From Streptomyces spinoverrucosus (GTDB lineage Bacteria; Actinomycetota; Actinomycetes; Streptomycetales; Streptomycetaceae): DNA of 64,000 bases. Below the pieces are notes generated by a model. It was not told the origin of the DNA, did not search any database, and worked only from the letters and a program-made list of their open reading frames with translations. The stretch lies in assembly GCF_015712165.1 (NCBI RefSeq), contig NZ_JADPZX010000001.1, forward strand, positions 310,001 through 374,000, given 5' to 3'. Position numbers and translations under genes: made by a program. Positions 43,625 through 52,030 of this stretch are shown here, one piece after another (the stretch's first letter is position 1; every line of letters begins with the position of its first letter).

Positions 43625-46171
43625 GTGGTCGCCACCTTCCGTCGTCAGACCCTCGCCGGCGAGATGCTGGTGCTCCAGCTCGCCATCGTGGTGGTCGTAC
43701 TGGTCGCGGTCGCGGCGGTCTCGCTGGCCCAGTCCGAGGCGACCTTCGACCGGGTGGAGGGCCGCCGGGTCAGCGCGCTGGCCGAGCAGGTGGCGGCGAA
43801 TCCGCTGGTGCGCGGCCAGCTGGTGCTGCCACTGCCGAGGGAGGCGCTGGCGCCGCTGGTGAACGCCACGCAGTCGCAGTCCGGGGTGACCTCGGTGACG
43901 GTGGCGGACGCGGACGGGCGGATCGTGAGCTCCACCGACCCGACGGCGATCGGCAAGGCGCTGCCGCTCGGGGACGGCGCCGTGAAGGGGCGCGGCTGGT
44001 CGGGCGAGCTGACGCTGGACGGCGGGCGTGAGCGGGTGGCCCAGGTGCCGGTGCTGGGCGCGACACGGGAGAACCTCGGGCAGCACCTGGGTACGGTGAT
44101 GATTGGCGAGGCCTCCCCCACCGTCTGGCAGCGCCTCAGCGGCGCCTCCTCGTATCTCCTGGCGTATCTGGGCATCGCCAGCGGGCTGGGGCTGGCCGGC
44201 TCGCTGCTGCTGGCCCGGCGGGTCAAGCGGCAGACGCTCGGCCTGGAACCCCGGGAGATCGCCGGGCTGGCCGAGCACCGGGAGGCGATGCTGTACGGGA
44301 TCGCGGAGGGCGTGGTCGCCCTGGATCCGCAGCACCGGCTCACGCTGGTGAACGAGATGGGGCGGCGGCTGCTCGACCTGCCCGAGGACTGCGTGGGGCG
44401 GAGCCTGGCCGACCTCGGTGTCGAGGGGCGGCTGCGGGACGTGCTGGCCGGGGACCGGGGCGGCACGGCCGACAAGCGGGACGAGGTCGTCGTCCGGCAC
44501 GGGCGGGTCCTGGTGATGAACCGGATGACGGTACGCAAGGACGGGCGGCTGCTCGGCTCGGTCACCACACTGCGGGACCGTACCGAACTGGCCCGGCTGG
44601 AGCGGGAGATCGGCTCCTTCCGCAGCTCCTCCGAGCTGCTGCGCGCCCAGGCGCACGAGTTCGCCAACCAGCTGCACACCATCTCCGGGCTGATCCAGAT
44701 CGGCGAGCAGGCGGAGGTGGTGCGCTACATCCGCGCCCTGAACCAGCGCCGCCAGTCCCTGGACATCACCCTCAGCCGCCGCGTCCGCGACACCACCGTG
44801 GCGGCCCTCCTCATGGCGAAGTCCTCCCAGGCCGCCGAACGCAAGGTCCACCTGCGCATCTCGGACCACACGGCCCTCGACCGCCTGACACCTCAGGACG
44901 CGGCGGACGTGGCGACGGTGGTGGGCAACCTGGTGGACAACGCGGTGGATGCGGCGGCGTGCGGGGCGGGCGGGGTGCGAGGGAACGGGCGCGAAACGAA
45001 CGAGGTCGCGACGCGGACCGACCGCCGCGCCGGCGCCGGCACGGGCGGCGGCACGGCCCCGGCCGACGACAGCACGGGCGATAGCGCAGCCCCAGCCGAC
45101 GACAGCACGGGCGATAGCGCAGCCCCAGCCGACGACAGCACGGGCGATAGCGCAGCCCCAGCCGACGACAGCACGGGCGGTAGCGCAGCCCCAGCCGACG
45201 ACAGTACGGGCGGTAGCGCAGCCCCAGCCGACGACCGGCGGGCGGACGCAGTGGCCCGAGGCAGGGCCCAGGTCGCGACGCGGACCGACCGCCGCGCCGG
45301 CGCCGGCACGGGCGGCGGCACGGCCCCGGCCGACGACAGCACGGGCGATAGCGCAGCCCCAGCCGACGACAGTACGGGCGGTAGCGCAGCCCCGGCCGAC
45401 GACCGGCGGGCGGACGCAGTGGCCCGAGGCGGGGCCCAGGTCGCGACGCGGACCGACCGCCGTGCCGACGACGGCACGGGCGGCGGCACGGCCCCAGCCG
45501 ACGACAACACGGGCGATAGCGCAGCCCCAGCCGACGACAGTACGGGCGGTAGCGCAGCCCCAGCCGACGACAGTACGGGCGGTAGCGCAGCCCCAGCCGA
45601 CGACCGGCGGGCGGACGCAGTGGCCCGAGGCGGGGCGCGAGCGGGTGACATCGGCGACGACGAGACCGAGGCCGACGGCCGCTCAGGTGATGCTGACGAT
45701 GGGTTCCGGGCGCCGACCCGACGATCCGCCCGCGGTGCCCGAGCCGACAGCCGCCCCGGCGACCGGGATGAGGACCGGTGCGACGGTCACACCGGCGGCA
45801 GCGAGGAAGCCTCGCGCGACCGTCGGCCCGACAGCCCCGGCGAACCCTCCCTCGTCGGTCCAGCCGGCGGCAGCCATCAGGCGTGGGTCGAGGTCGAGTT
45901 GCGGCAGGACGCCGCCAGTGTCGAGATCGCCGTGCGCGACTCCGGGCCCGGCGTGGCGCCCGAGCTGGCCCGGGAGGTGTTCTCGCACGGCTTCACCACC
46001 AAGGCCGCCCGGAACGGCGAGCGCGGTATCGGCCTGGCGCTGACCCGGCTCGTCTGCGAACGTCACGGCGGGGAGATCTCGGTGAGCAACACCCCGGACG
46101 GCGCCCTGTTCACCGCACGCATGACCGTCAGCCACCTCACCGACGCGGTGGCGGAAGGAGCGGACCGATGA
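43625..46171 (+). CDS. CitA/DcuS-type sensor histidine kinase with a repeat-filled insertion in its ATPase domain
   Basis: An 848-residue membrane kinase: helix 1 (about 12-34), an extracytoplasmic PDC-like sensor (about 35-172), helix 2 (175-197), a cytoplasmic PAS domain, the DHp with His344 (AQAHEFANQLHTISGLIQ) and a HATPase domain. The N-box is at Asn439 (GNLVDNAVDAA), but the G1 box DSGPGVAPEL is only at Asp772 and the G2 box GERGIGLALTRLV near 800. The roughly 300 residues in between are low complexity, dominated by 11-residue repeats ADDSTGDSAAP. Without them the protein would be about 545 residues, normal for the family. GTG 43625. Partner regulator follows with ATGA overlap; target probably tctCBA. 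Confidence 0.92.
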   Translation: MVATFRRQTLAGEMLVLQLAIVVVVLVAVAAVSLAQSEATFDRVEGRRVSALAEQVAANPLVRGQLVLPLPREALAPLVNATQSQSGVTSVTVADADGRIVSSTDPTAIGKALPLGDGAVKGRGWSGELTLDGGRERVAQVPVLGATRENLGQHLGTVMIGEASPTVWQRLSGASSYLLAYLGIASGLGLAGSLLLARRVKRQTLGLEPREIAGLAEHREAMLYGIAEGVVALDPQHRLTLVNEMGRRLLDLPEDCVGRSLADLGVEGRLRDVLAGDRGGTADKRDEVVVRHGRVLVMNRMTVRKDGRLLGSVTTLRDRTELARLEREIGSFRSSSELLRAQAHEFANQLHTISGLIQIGEQAEVVRYIRALNQRRQSLDITLSRRVRDTTVAALLMAKSSQAAERKVHLRISDHTALDRLTPQDAADVATVVGNLVDNAVDAAACGAGGVRGNGRETNEVATRTDRRAGAGTGGGTAPADDSTGDSAAPADDSTGDSAAPADDSTGDSAAPADDSTGGSAAPADDSTGGSAAPADDRRADAVARGRAQVATRTDRRAGAGTGGGTAPADDSTGDSAAPADDSTGGSAAPADDRRADAVARGGAQVATRTDRRADDGTGGGTAPADDNTGDSAAPADDSTGGSAAPADDSTGGSAAPADDRRADAVARGGARAGDIGDDETEADGRSGDADDGFRAPTRRSARGARADSRPGDRDEDRCDGHTGGSEEASRDRRPDSPGEPSLVGPAGGSHQAWVEVELRQDAASVEIAVRDSGPGVAPELAREVFSHGFTTKAARNGERGIGLALTRLVCERHGGEISVSNTPDGALFTARMTVSHLTDAVAEGADR
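45005..45640 (+). repeat. Hierarchical 33-bp tandem repeats within the kinase gene
   Basis: Three super-repeats begin at 45005, 45272 and 45440, each starting GTCGCGACGCGGACCGACC and ending in codons for ADDRRADAVARG. They hold 5, 2 and 3 copies of a 33-bp unit (ADDSTGDSAAP or ADDSTGGSAAP). The lengths, 267, 168 and 201 bp, differ by exact multiples of 33. All units keep the reading frame. Confidence 0.95.
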
Positions 46172-46878
46172 CCGGCAAAGGGGAGACGTCCGGTGCGCCG
46201 GACGCGATCGACGTCCTCGTGGTCGACGACGACTTCATGGTGGCCAGGGTGCACCGCGCCTTCGTCGAACGGGTCAGCCCGTTCCGTGTGGTCGGCGTCG
46301 CCAGCAGCGGCCGGCAGGCCATCGACGCCGTCGACGAGCTCCGCCCGGACCTGGTCCTGCTCGACCTGTATCTGCCGGACATCTTCGGCCTGGACGTCAT
46401 CCCCCGGCTGCGCACCGCGGGCCACGACTGCGACGTCATGGTCATCAGCGCCGCCCGCGAGGCCGACACGGTGCGCGGCGCCGTACGCCACGGCGTGGTC
46501 GACTACCTCCTGAAACCGTTCGAGTTCGAGGACCTGCGGACCCGCCTGGAGAGGTACGTCGCCCAGCGCTGTCGCCTGTTGACGACCGTCGTGCGCGGTC
46601 AGGCGGACGTGGACCGGGTCCTGGCCGGAGCCGCGCCCGCGCCTGCCGCCGTCGGGCTGCCCAAGGGCATGAGCGTGGAGACCGCCGAACTGGTCGAGCG
46701 CGCCCTGCGCACCGCCGACGGCACCCTCTCCGCCACCGAGTGCGCCACCGTCACCGGCGTCTCCCGTGTCAGTGCCCGCCGCTACCTGGAGTACTTCCAC
46801 ACCACCGGCAACGCCGACGTGTCCCTGCGGTACGGCGTGGCCGGACGGCCGGAGCGGCGGTACAGCTGGCGCGTGTGA
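46168..46878 (+). CDS. CitB/DcuR-type response regulator
   Basis: A 236-residue regulator: receiver with VVDDDFMVARVH at 17-28, phospho-Asp in LLDLYLPDIFG and Lys in DYLLKPFEFEDL; then an output domain whose C-terminal helix-turn-helix (SATECATVTGVSRVSARRYL) is of the CitB/DcuR class. GGAAGGAG lies 7 bases before ATG 46168, which overlaps the kinase stop. It should bind near the divergent tctC promoter 3.5 kb away, with its cognate kinase sensing a carboxylate. Confidence 0.94.
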   Translation: MTGKGETSGAPDAIDVLVVDDDFMVARVHRAFVERVSPFRVVGVASSGRQAIDAVDELRPDLVLLDLYLPDIFGLDVIPRLRTAGHDCDVMVISAAREADTVRGAVRHGVVDYLLKPFEFEDLRTRLERYVAQRCRLLTTVVRGQADVDRVLAGAAPAPAAVGLPKGMSVETAELVERALRTADGTLSATECATVTGVSRVSARRYLEYFHTTGNADVSLRYGVAGRPERRYSWRV

Positions 46879-46975
46879 GGCGCGGCACGCCGGTGTCAGC
46901 CCTCCGGGGCAGGGCACTCGGACGCCGTGGCGGGTCTCATCCGGAGCCGCCGTGCTCACGCAGGAGGCAAGGATC

Positions 46976-47539
46976 ATGGGACATGGTGGAAACGTCATCG
47001 ACGAACTGGTGACCGATCACCGTGAGGTCGAGGAGTTCTTCGGTCGCATCGAGGGGCTGCCGCCCGGCGACAAGGACCGCAAGCTGTACGCCGACCAGGC
47101 CACGATGGAACTGGTCCGGCACTCGGTGGCCGAGGAGGCCTACCTCTACCCGGCGGTACGGCAGCACGTGCCGAACGGCGACGCCCTGGCCGACAAGGAG
47201 ATCGACGACCACTCCAAGGCCGAGCAGATCATGAAGGACCTGGAGGGCTGCGACGCCGACGACCCCGAGTTCGACCGCCTCATCGGCATGCTGATGACCG
47301 AGATCCGCGCGCACATCGCCGACGAGGAGGAGAACCTCTTCCCCAAGCTGCGCGCCGCGTGCCCCCCGCAGGCCCTCGACGAGCTGGGCGACAAGGTCCG
47401 GCAGGCGAAGAAGCTGGCACCGACCCGTCCGCACCCGTCGGCCCCGGACACGCCGCCGCTGAACAAGCTGCTGGCGCCCGGCGCGGGCCTGGTGGACCGG
47501 GTGCGGGACGCGCTGACGGGCCGCGGGAAGCGGGCGTGA
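46976..47539 (+). CDS. Hemerythrin-like cation-binding protein
   Basis: A 187-residue four-helix-bundle protein with the His/Glu ligand pattern of the HHE family: DELVTDHREVEEFF (His14), RHSVAEEAYLYP, DDHSKAEQIM and EIRAHIADEEENLFP. Such proteins bind a diiron site and handle O2, NO or reactive species. AGGAGG lies 8 bases before ATG 46976. The C-terminal 45 residues are basic and Pro-rich. An intact counterpart of the decayed remnant at 16471-16839. Confidence 0.9.
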   Translation: MGHGGNVIDELVTDHREVEEFFGRIEGLPPGDKDRKLYADQATMELVRHSVAEEAYLYPAVRQHVPNGDALADKEIDDHSKAEQIMKDLEGCDADDPEFDRLIGMLMTEIRAHIADEEENLFPKLRAACPPQALDELGDKVRQAKKLAPTRPHPSAPDTPPLNKLLAPGAGLVDRVRDALTGRGKRA

Positions 47540-47567
47540 ACCGAACCGACTCGAACCGAGTGAGCCG

Positions 47568-47600
47568 CTGAGGCCGTCCGCCCGTCGGCGACGGCCTCAG
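47568..47600. terminator. Hairpin terminator overlapping a convergent stop
   Basis: A perfect 11-bp stem CTGAGGCCGTC/GACGGCCTCAG with an 11-base loop lies after the hemerythrin gene; its right arm includes the stop codon of the opposing gene. Confidence 0.8.
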
Positions 47601-48223
47601 GCGATCAGCGCCCGCCCCGGCCCCAGCCGGTCCAGCAGCCGCTCCTGATGGAGCTCGGCGACCGGTGCCAGGAGGTCGGGGTGGCGCAGCAGCGCCGCCG
47701 CCTGCCGGTCGTGCGCGTCGGGCGCCACCAGGCGGCGGAACTCCGCCGGCGTACCGGTCGTATGACCACCGTCGGCCAGCGCGGCCACCGCGAGGCGGGC
47801 CAGTTCGGGGTCGGTGAGCAGACACGCGGCCCAGCTGGCGACGACCTCGTCCACCCAGGTCCGCCATGCGTAGGCCTCGGGGTCCGCTTCCGCGCCCGCG
47901 TCCGCGCCGGCGATCCAGTCGAGCCGGTCGGAGCCTCCGGGCCCCGCCATTCCGACCAGCGCGGCGTCCATCTGCGTCGGGTACCGCAGCCATGCCGCGA
48001 CCGTCACGGCCTGCCGCGCCTGCACCTCGCACAGGGCGGAGGCCAGGGCGCCACCGGACGCCGGGTAGGCGCGCGTGAGCCACTGGGCGGTCGCCGCGAT
48101 GAGCGGGGAGAGATCTGCGAGCACTGCCGAGCCGTCCGAGTCCTGGACGCGGGGATACGTCCGCGCCCTGTACGAGGGGGAAGGGGTCTGGGCAAAGACG
48201 GTAGCCCGCGACCCCGGGGGCAC
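47597..48223 (-). CDS. Hypothetical protein
   Basis: A 208-residue, Ala- and Leu-rich, mostly helical protein. Tryptophans recur (TAQWLTRAYP, AAWLRYPTQM, YAWRTWVDEVVASWAACL). No signal peptide, membrane helix or metal motif is clear, and I do not recognise a family. The start is GTG 48223; an internal Met is not available until residue 85. GC-biased codon positions and the clean convergent arrangement with a terminator support it being real. Confidence 0.65.
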   Translation of the reverse strand: MPPGSRATVFAQTPSPSYRARTYPRVQDSDGSAVLADLSPLIAATAQWLTRAYPASGGALASALCEVQARQAVTVAAWLRYPTQMDAALVGMAGPGGSDRLDWIAGADAGAEADPEAYAWRTWVDEVVASWAACLLTDPELARLAVAALADGGHTTGTPAEFRRLVAPDAHDRQAAALLRHPDLLAPVAELHQERLLDRLGPGRALIA

Positions 48224-48407
48224 GACATGACCCGAAGCGCATCAACGGCGTGGTCTCGGCCACACGCCGAGCCACTCGCCCTCGGCGTCACACGGTCGCC
48301 GCACCCGGGTGGCGAGCCGTCGGAGCGGGTCCTAGTAATGGTCAGGGACATCGCGTGTCGCGCTTCGGCAGCGCAGGAGCGGCCGCACGACTCCCTTGGA
48401 GCTGAGG

Positions 48408-49679
48408 ATGACCACGCGCTCTTCACCACAGCAGTCGAACCCGTCCCACATACACTTCGGCGAGCCCGCCCTCGTCGGCGAACCGCCACCCGGTACCGCT
48501 CCTGTCTACGGACCGCCGCCCGGTCCCGCCCCCATCGGCGAACCGCCGACCGGTACCACCCCGGCCGCCGACACGGCGTACGTCGTCGGCGCGGCGGCCG
48601 GCAACGACACGGCGGCATTCCTCGAAGCCGCGGGCCCGCTGGAGGACGACACGGCACGCCGGCGCCCCGGGACACCTGACGCCAGGGCGAGCGGCAAAGT
48701 GCCGGACCGGGCGTTCCTGGACCCGGTCGGTGACCTCGTCCATGCCGCCGTCAGCGACCGGCCGCTGGAGGAGATCATCCGGCTGGTCACGCTGATGGAG
48801 CAGTCACCCGAGTACGCGCTTGCCGTCACCGCCGTGCTGCGGGCGGTCGGGGTGGACCGTCCCGTCGAGGACGTGGCCCGTCTGGTCGTCGAGTTGACCC
48901 GGCCGCCGCGCGAGGCGGACAGCGCGGACGAAACGATCCGCGCGGCGGTCGAGCGGCGGTGCGTCGAGGACGTGTCCCGGCTGATGGCGCTGCTGCACCA
49001 GGCCGCACTGCAGCCGCACTGCGGACGGGAGGCGGTCCGCGCGGCGGCCACCGGGCGGCCCATAGAGGAACTCGTGGAGCTCATCGGGCGGCTGGCCCAG
49101 GAGCGGCAGCGCGCGGCGGAAGCGGCGGCGGCCCTTCAGGCGCCCGCCGGGACAGCACCGGTGACCGCTTTCCCGCACGCCGCGCCCGCGCCGGACGCGG
49201 AGGTGACGCGTCCGGGCGCCAGGCGGACCCTGCGCATACGGCGTGCGCGTCCCAAGAGGCCTGTGTTCTGGCCGGGTTGGCTCGCCGCGGCGGCCCTCGT
49301 CGTGTGTGGTGCCGCGTACTTCCCGCTGCGCCGGGACGGCGCGCCGCTCAGCGTCTTCGCGGTAACGCTCGGCATGTCCGGGATGTGTCTGACGCTCGCC
49401 GTAGTGCTGGCGCTGCGGACCAGTGTCCCGGCCCTGATGGCGGGCATGCTGCTGCCGGCGGGGCTGGCGGGGGCCGGACTTCTGGAGAGCCGGGTCCATT
49501 CGGCGGGGCTCTCGCAGGCGATGGACCTCACGGTGGCCCCACCGTGGAGCGCCGGCCTCACCGCGGTGTGCGCGTCGCTGGCCTCACTGGCTGCCCTGCT
49601 CCTGCTGCTGATGGTCCAGGTCGCGGAGCGCTATCCGGCACCGCATGCGACGGCCGAGGCGAGCCGGGCGGCGGAGTGA
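48408..49679 (+). CDS. Membrane protein with four internal helical repeats
   Basis: A 423-residue protein. After a Pro/Gly-rich, low-complexity N-terminus (GEPPPGTAPVYGPPPGPAP) come four related helices spaced about 38-42 residues apart: VHAAVSDRPLEEIIRLVTLM, VLRAVGVDRPVEDVARLVVE, IRAAVERRCVEDVSRLMALL and VRAAATGRPIEELVELIGRL. Then a basic segment (RRTLRIRRARPKRP) and about four membrane helices to the C-terminus. GGAG lies 6 bases before ATG 48408; TTG 48396 is an alternative. I recall this architecture from uncharacterised Streptomyces proteins only; the repeats suggest a protein-binding cytoplasmic scaffold. Confidence 0.75.
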   Translation: MTTRSSPQQSNPSHIHFGEPALVGEPPPGTAPVYGPPPGPAPIGEPPTGTTPAADTAYVVGAAAGNDTAAFLEAAGPLEDDTARRRPGTPDARASGKVPDRAFLDPVGDLVHAAVSDRPLEEIIRLVTLMEQSPEYALAVTAVLRAVGVDRPVEDVARLVVELTRPPREADSADETIRAAVERRCVEDVSRLMALLHQAALQPHCGREAVRAAATGRPIEELVELIGRLAQERQRAAEAAAALQAPAGTAPVTAFPHAAPAPDAEVTRPGARRTLRIRRARPKRPVFWPGWLAAAALVVCGAAYFPLRRDGAPLSVFAVTLGMSGMCLTLAVVLALRTSVPALMAGMLLPAGLAGAGLLESRVHSAGLSQAMDLTVAPPWSAGLTAVCASLASLAALLLLLMVQVAERYPAPHATAEASRAAE

Positions 49680-49770
49680 TCCGGCATGCCGGCCGGGGCT
49701 GGGCGGACGTACGCGGCCTCGGCCCCTGAGGCCTGTCGTTCGGATCATGCCGGCGTCGCGGGGCCCGGCC

Positions 49771-50226
49771 CTACGGCTCCATCAGCCCGGCCGCGACCGT
49801 CGCCCCCAGTTCCCAGCACCTCTCGATGTCGGCCCGGCCCGGTTCGCCGGTCACGGTGACCGCTTCGGCGGTGCGTCGCCAGCCCAGGCCGGTCGTGATC
49901 GCCTCGATGCCGCGCACCGCGCCCGTGACGTCGTTGCCGCCGTGCACGTAGTAGCCGAAGGGGCGGCCGCGCGTCTCGTCCAGGCACGGGTAGTAGACCT
50001 GGTCGAAGAAGTGCTTGAGGGCGCCGGACATGTAGCCGAGGTTCGCCGGGGTGCCCAGCAGGTAGCCGTCGGCGGCCAGCACGTCGGACACCGTGGCGGA
50101 CAGCGCCGCCCGTCGCTCGACCCGGACGTTCTCGATCTCCGGCGTCGTCGCACCGGAGATCACCGCTTCCAGCATGGCCTGGCAGTTGGGCGAGGGTGTG
50201 TGATGCACGATCAACAAGGTGGTCAC
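49771..50226 (-). CDS. Flavodoxin-family protein
   Basis: A 151-residue flavodoxin fold. The FMN-phosphate loop is HHTPSPNCQAMLEAV at residues 8-22, followed by YLLGTPANLGYMSGALKHFF in the central strand and GYYVHGGND. It most resembles NAD(P)H-dependent FMN reductases and WrbA-like small flavoproteins. GTG 50226 gives the correct N-terminal strand VTTLLIVHH; further upstream starts add only non-conserved residues. No partner gene is obvious. Confidence 0.87.
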   Translation of the reverse strand: MTTLLIVHHTPSPNCQAMLEAVISGATTPEIENVRVERRAALSATVSDVLAADGYLLGTPANLGYMSGALKHFFDQVYYPCLDETRGRPFGYYVHGGNDVTGAVRGIEAITTGLGWRRTAEAVTVTGEPGRADIERCWELGATVAAGLMEP

Positions 50227-50366
50227 GCCCGCACCCTGCCGTGACGCCCCACCCGACCGCAACCGCCCCCGGCTCCGGAGGCCACGCCCTGCCCTCAGTC
50301 ACCCCGTTGTGACCCCGCCCCGTGAATGCAACGATGCCCGGCACACCCGTGATGAAGGGAAGCATC

Positions 50367-51017
50367 GTGACCGACGGGGATCACCGGCCGCCCGCCGCAA
50401 CCGCGTTCGACGCGATCGGGGCGGAGTACGAGAAGGCGTTCGCGGGGTCGGAGGCGCACGAGGCGTCACTGGAGTGGTTGCTCGGGCGACTGGAACCCGG
50501 CAGCCGGGTGCTGGACGTCGGCAGCGGGACCGGGCGTCCCACGGCACAGCGGCTCGTCGAGGCGGGCCATGACGTCCTCGGCGTCGATGTCTCGCCGGTG
50601 ATGGTGGATCTCGCGGCCCGGCAGGTGCCGGGCGCCGCCTTCCGGTGTGCCGACATCCACGAAATGCCGCTGCCCGAAAAGTCGTTCGACGCGGTGTGCG
50701 TGTACTTCTCCCTGCTCCAGATGTCCCGGGAGGAACAGTCCGCCCTCGTACGGCGGCTGGCGGGGGCGGTGCGGTCCGGCGGTCATCTGGTGCTCGCCAC
50801 CGTGCCGCTGGACGTGGCGGACGTCGAGGCCGTCTTCATGGGCCAGCCCGTGCGGGTGACGAGCTTCGGCGCCGAGGACTTCGCCGCGATGGCGAGCGCA
50901 GCGGGACTCACGGTGCTCCGGCAGGACCGCACGGTCTTCACTCCCGCACATCCGGAGGCGATCCCCGAGCCACACCTTTTCCTGTACTGCCGGCGTGCCG
51001 GGGATGCGGCCGACTGA
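50367..51017 (+). CDS. Class I SAM-dependent methyltransferase
   Basis: A 216-residue methyltransferase with motif I VLDVGSGTGRPTAQRLVEAG, motif II GVDVSP and post-motif CADIHEMPLPEKSFDAVCVY. GTG 50367 follows AAGGGA by 6 bases; an ATG at 50322 adds 15 non-conserved residues. The substrate is unknown. An arginase-fold gene follows with a 77-base gap and may be co-transcribed. Confidence 0.88.
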   Translation: MTDGDHRPPAATAFDAIGAEYEKAFAGSEAHEASLEWLLGRLEPGSRVLDVGSGTGRPTAQRLVEAGHDVLGVDVSPVMVDLAARQVPGAAFRCADIHEMPLPEKSFDAVCVYFSLLQMSREEQSALVRRLAGAVRSGGHLVLATVPLDVADVEAVFMGQPVRVTSFGAEDFAAMASAAGLTVLRQDRTVFTPAHPEAIPEPHLFLYCRRAGDAAD

Positions 51018-51094
51018 CCGTCCTCGGCCGGGCGGCGCCCGCGTTTCTGCGCGACGATGGCCCCGTGGGCGCCCACCGGCGAAGGGACTGTGAC

Positions 51095-51985
51095 GTGCGG
51101 GAACTGGCGATCATCGAGGCGCCGTCCGTCCTGGGGCTGCGGCCGTCCGGCGTCGAGGACCTCCCGGCGGCCCTGTTCGCCGCCGGCCTGCTGGACGTCC
51201 CCGGCGCGGTGCGGGCCGGCCGGGTCGAACCGCCCGCCTACGACCCGACGCGGGACCCCGACACCGGGGTCCTGAACAGCACCGGCATCGCGGAGTACTC
51301 CTTCCGGCTCGCCGACGCGGTCGGCGGTGTGCTCGACTCCGGCCGCTTTCCCGTCGTACTCGGCGGCGACTGCAGCATCCTGCTCGGCAACCTGCTCGCC
51401 CTGAAGCGGCGTGGCCGGCACGGCCTGCTGTTCCTCGACGGCCACACCGACTTCTACCAGCCGGAGGCGGAACCCGCGGGCGAGGCCGCCTCGATGGAAC
51501 TCGCCCTGGTCACGGGCCGCGGCCCCCGGCGGCTCACCGATCTCGCGGGCCGTGGCCCCCTGGTGCGCGACGAGGACGTGGTCGTACTCGGCTACCGCGA
51601 CGCCGTGGAGTCCGCCCAGTTCGGTATGCAGCCCCTGCCGCCCGAGCTGTACGCGATGGACCTCGACGCCGTCCGTGCCGTCGGCGCCGGCACGGCCGCA
51701 CGGCAGGCGGTCGAGCGGCTGGGCCGCGTTCCCGCCGGCTACTGGGTGCACCTCGACGTCGACGTCCTGGACGACGCGGTCATGCCGGCCGTCGACTACC
51801 GCCAGCCCGGTGGACTGACGTGGCTGGAGCTGGAGGATGTGCTGAGCGCGGCCCTGGCCGACGAGCGCGCCGTCGGCCTGGACGTCACGATCTTCAACCC
51901 CCGTCTGGACCCCGACGGGAGCATCGCGGCCAGCCTGACCGCATGCCTGCGCCATGGCCTGTCGGCGCGCGCGGAGGCCGGCTGA
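51095..51985 (+). CDS. Arginase/agmatinase-fold ureohydrolase
   Basis: A 296-residue protein with dimanganese motifs: VVLGGDCSILLGN, LFLDGHTDFYQP and HLDVDVLDDAVMPAV. These supply the metal-binding Asp and His residues of arginases, agmatinases and formiminoglutamases, which hydrolyse a guanidino or formimino C-N bond. The terminal Asp/Glu of the last motif is replaced around GLDVTIFNP, so substrate type cannot be called. GTG 51095 follows GAAGGGA by 7 bases; the frame open to 50645 is a shadow. Confidence 0.88.
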   Translation: MRELAIIEAPSVLGLRPSGVEDLPAALFAAGLLDVPGAVRAGRVEPPAYDPTRDPDTGVLNSTGIAEYSFRLADAVGGVLDSGRFPVVLGGDCSILLGNLLALKRRGRHGLLFLDGHTDFYQPEAEPAGEAASMELALVTGRGPRRLTDLAGRGPLVRDEDVVVLGYRDAVESAQFGMQPLPPELYAMDLDAVRAVGAGTAARQAVERLGRVPAGYWVHLDVDVLDDAVMPAVDYRQPGGLTWLELEDVLSAALADERAVGLDVTIFNPRLDPDGSIAASLTACLRHGLSARAEAG

Positions 51986-52010
51986 CCGTCACCCTTGACG
52001 ACCGAAAAGT

Positions 52011-52030
52011 GTGAGTGATTAAGTACTCAC
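52011..52030. promoter_or_regulatory. TetR operator, copy 1
   Basis: GTGAGTG-ATTAAG-TACTCAC directly abuts the ATG of the TetR gene. Arms are 7 bp with one mismatch. It covers the place of a ribosome site, which suggests a leaderless or autorepressed transcript. Confidence 0.85.

Noticed and set aside
45005..45640. CRISPR-like array
   Set aside because: The repeats are contiguous 33-bp units without spacers and are translated within a kinase gene.
44893..46043. Additional open frames (+ offset frame and minus strand) across the kinase repeats
   Set aside because: They arise because the 33-bp unit has no stop in those frames; they lack starts, ribosome sites and any domain.
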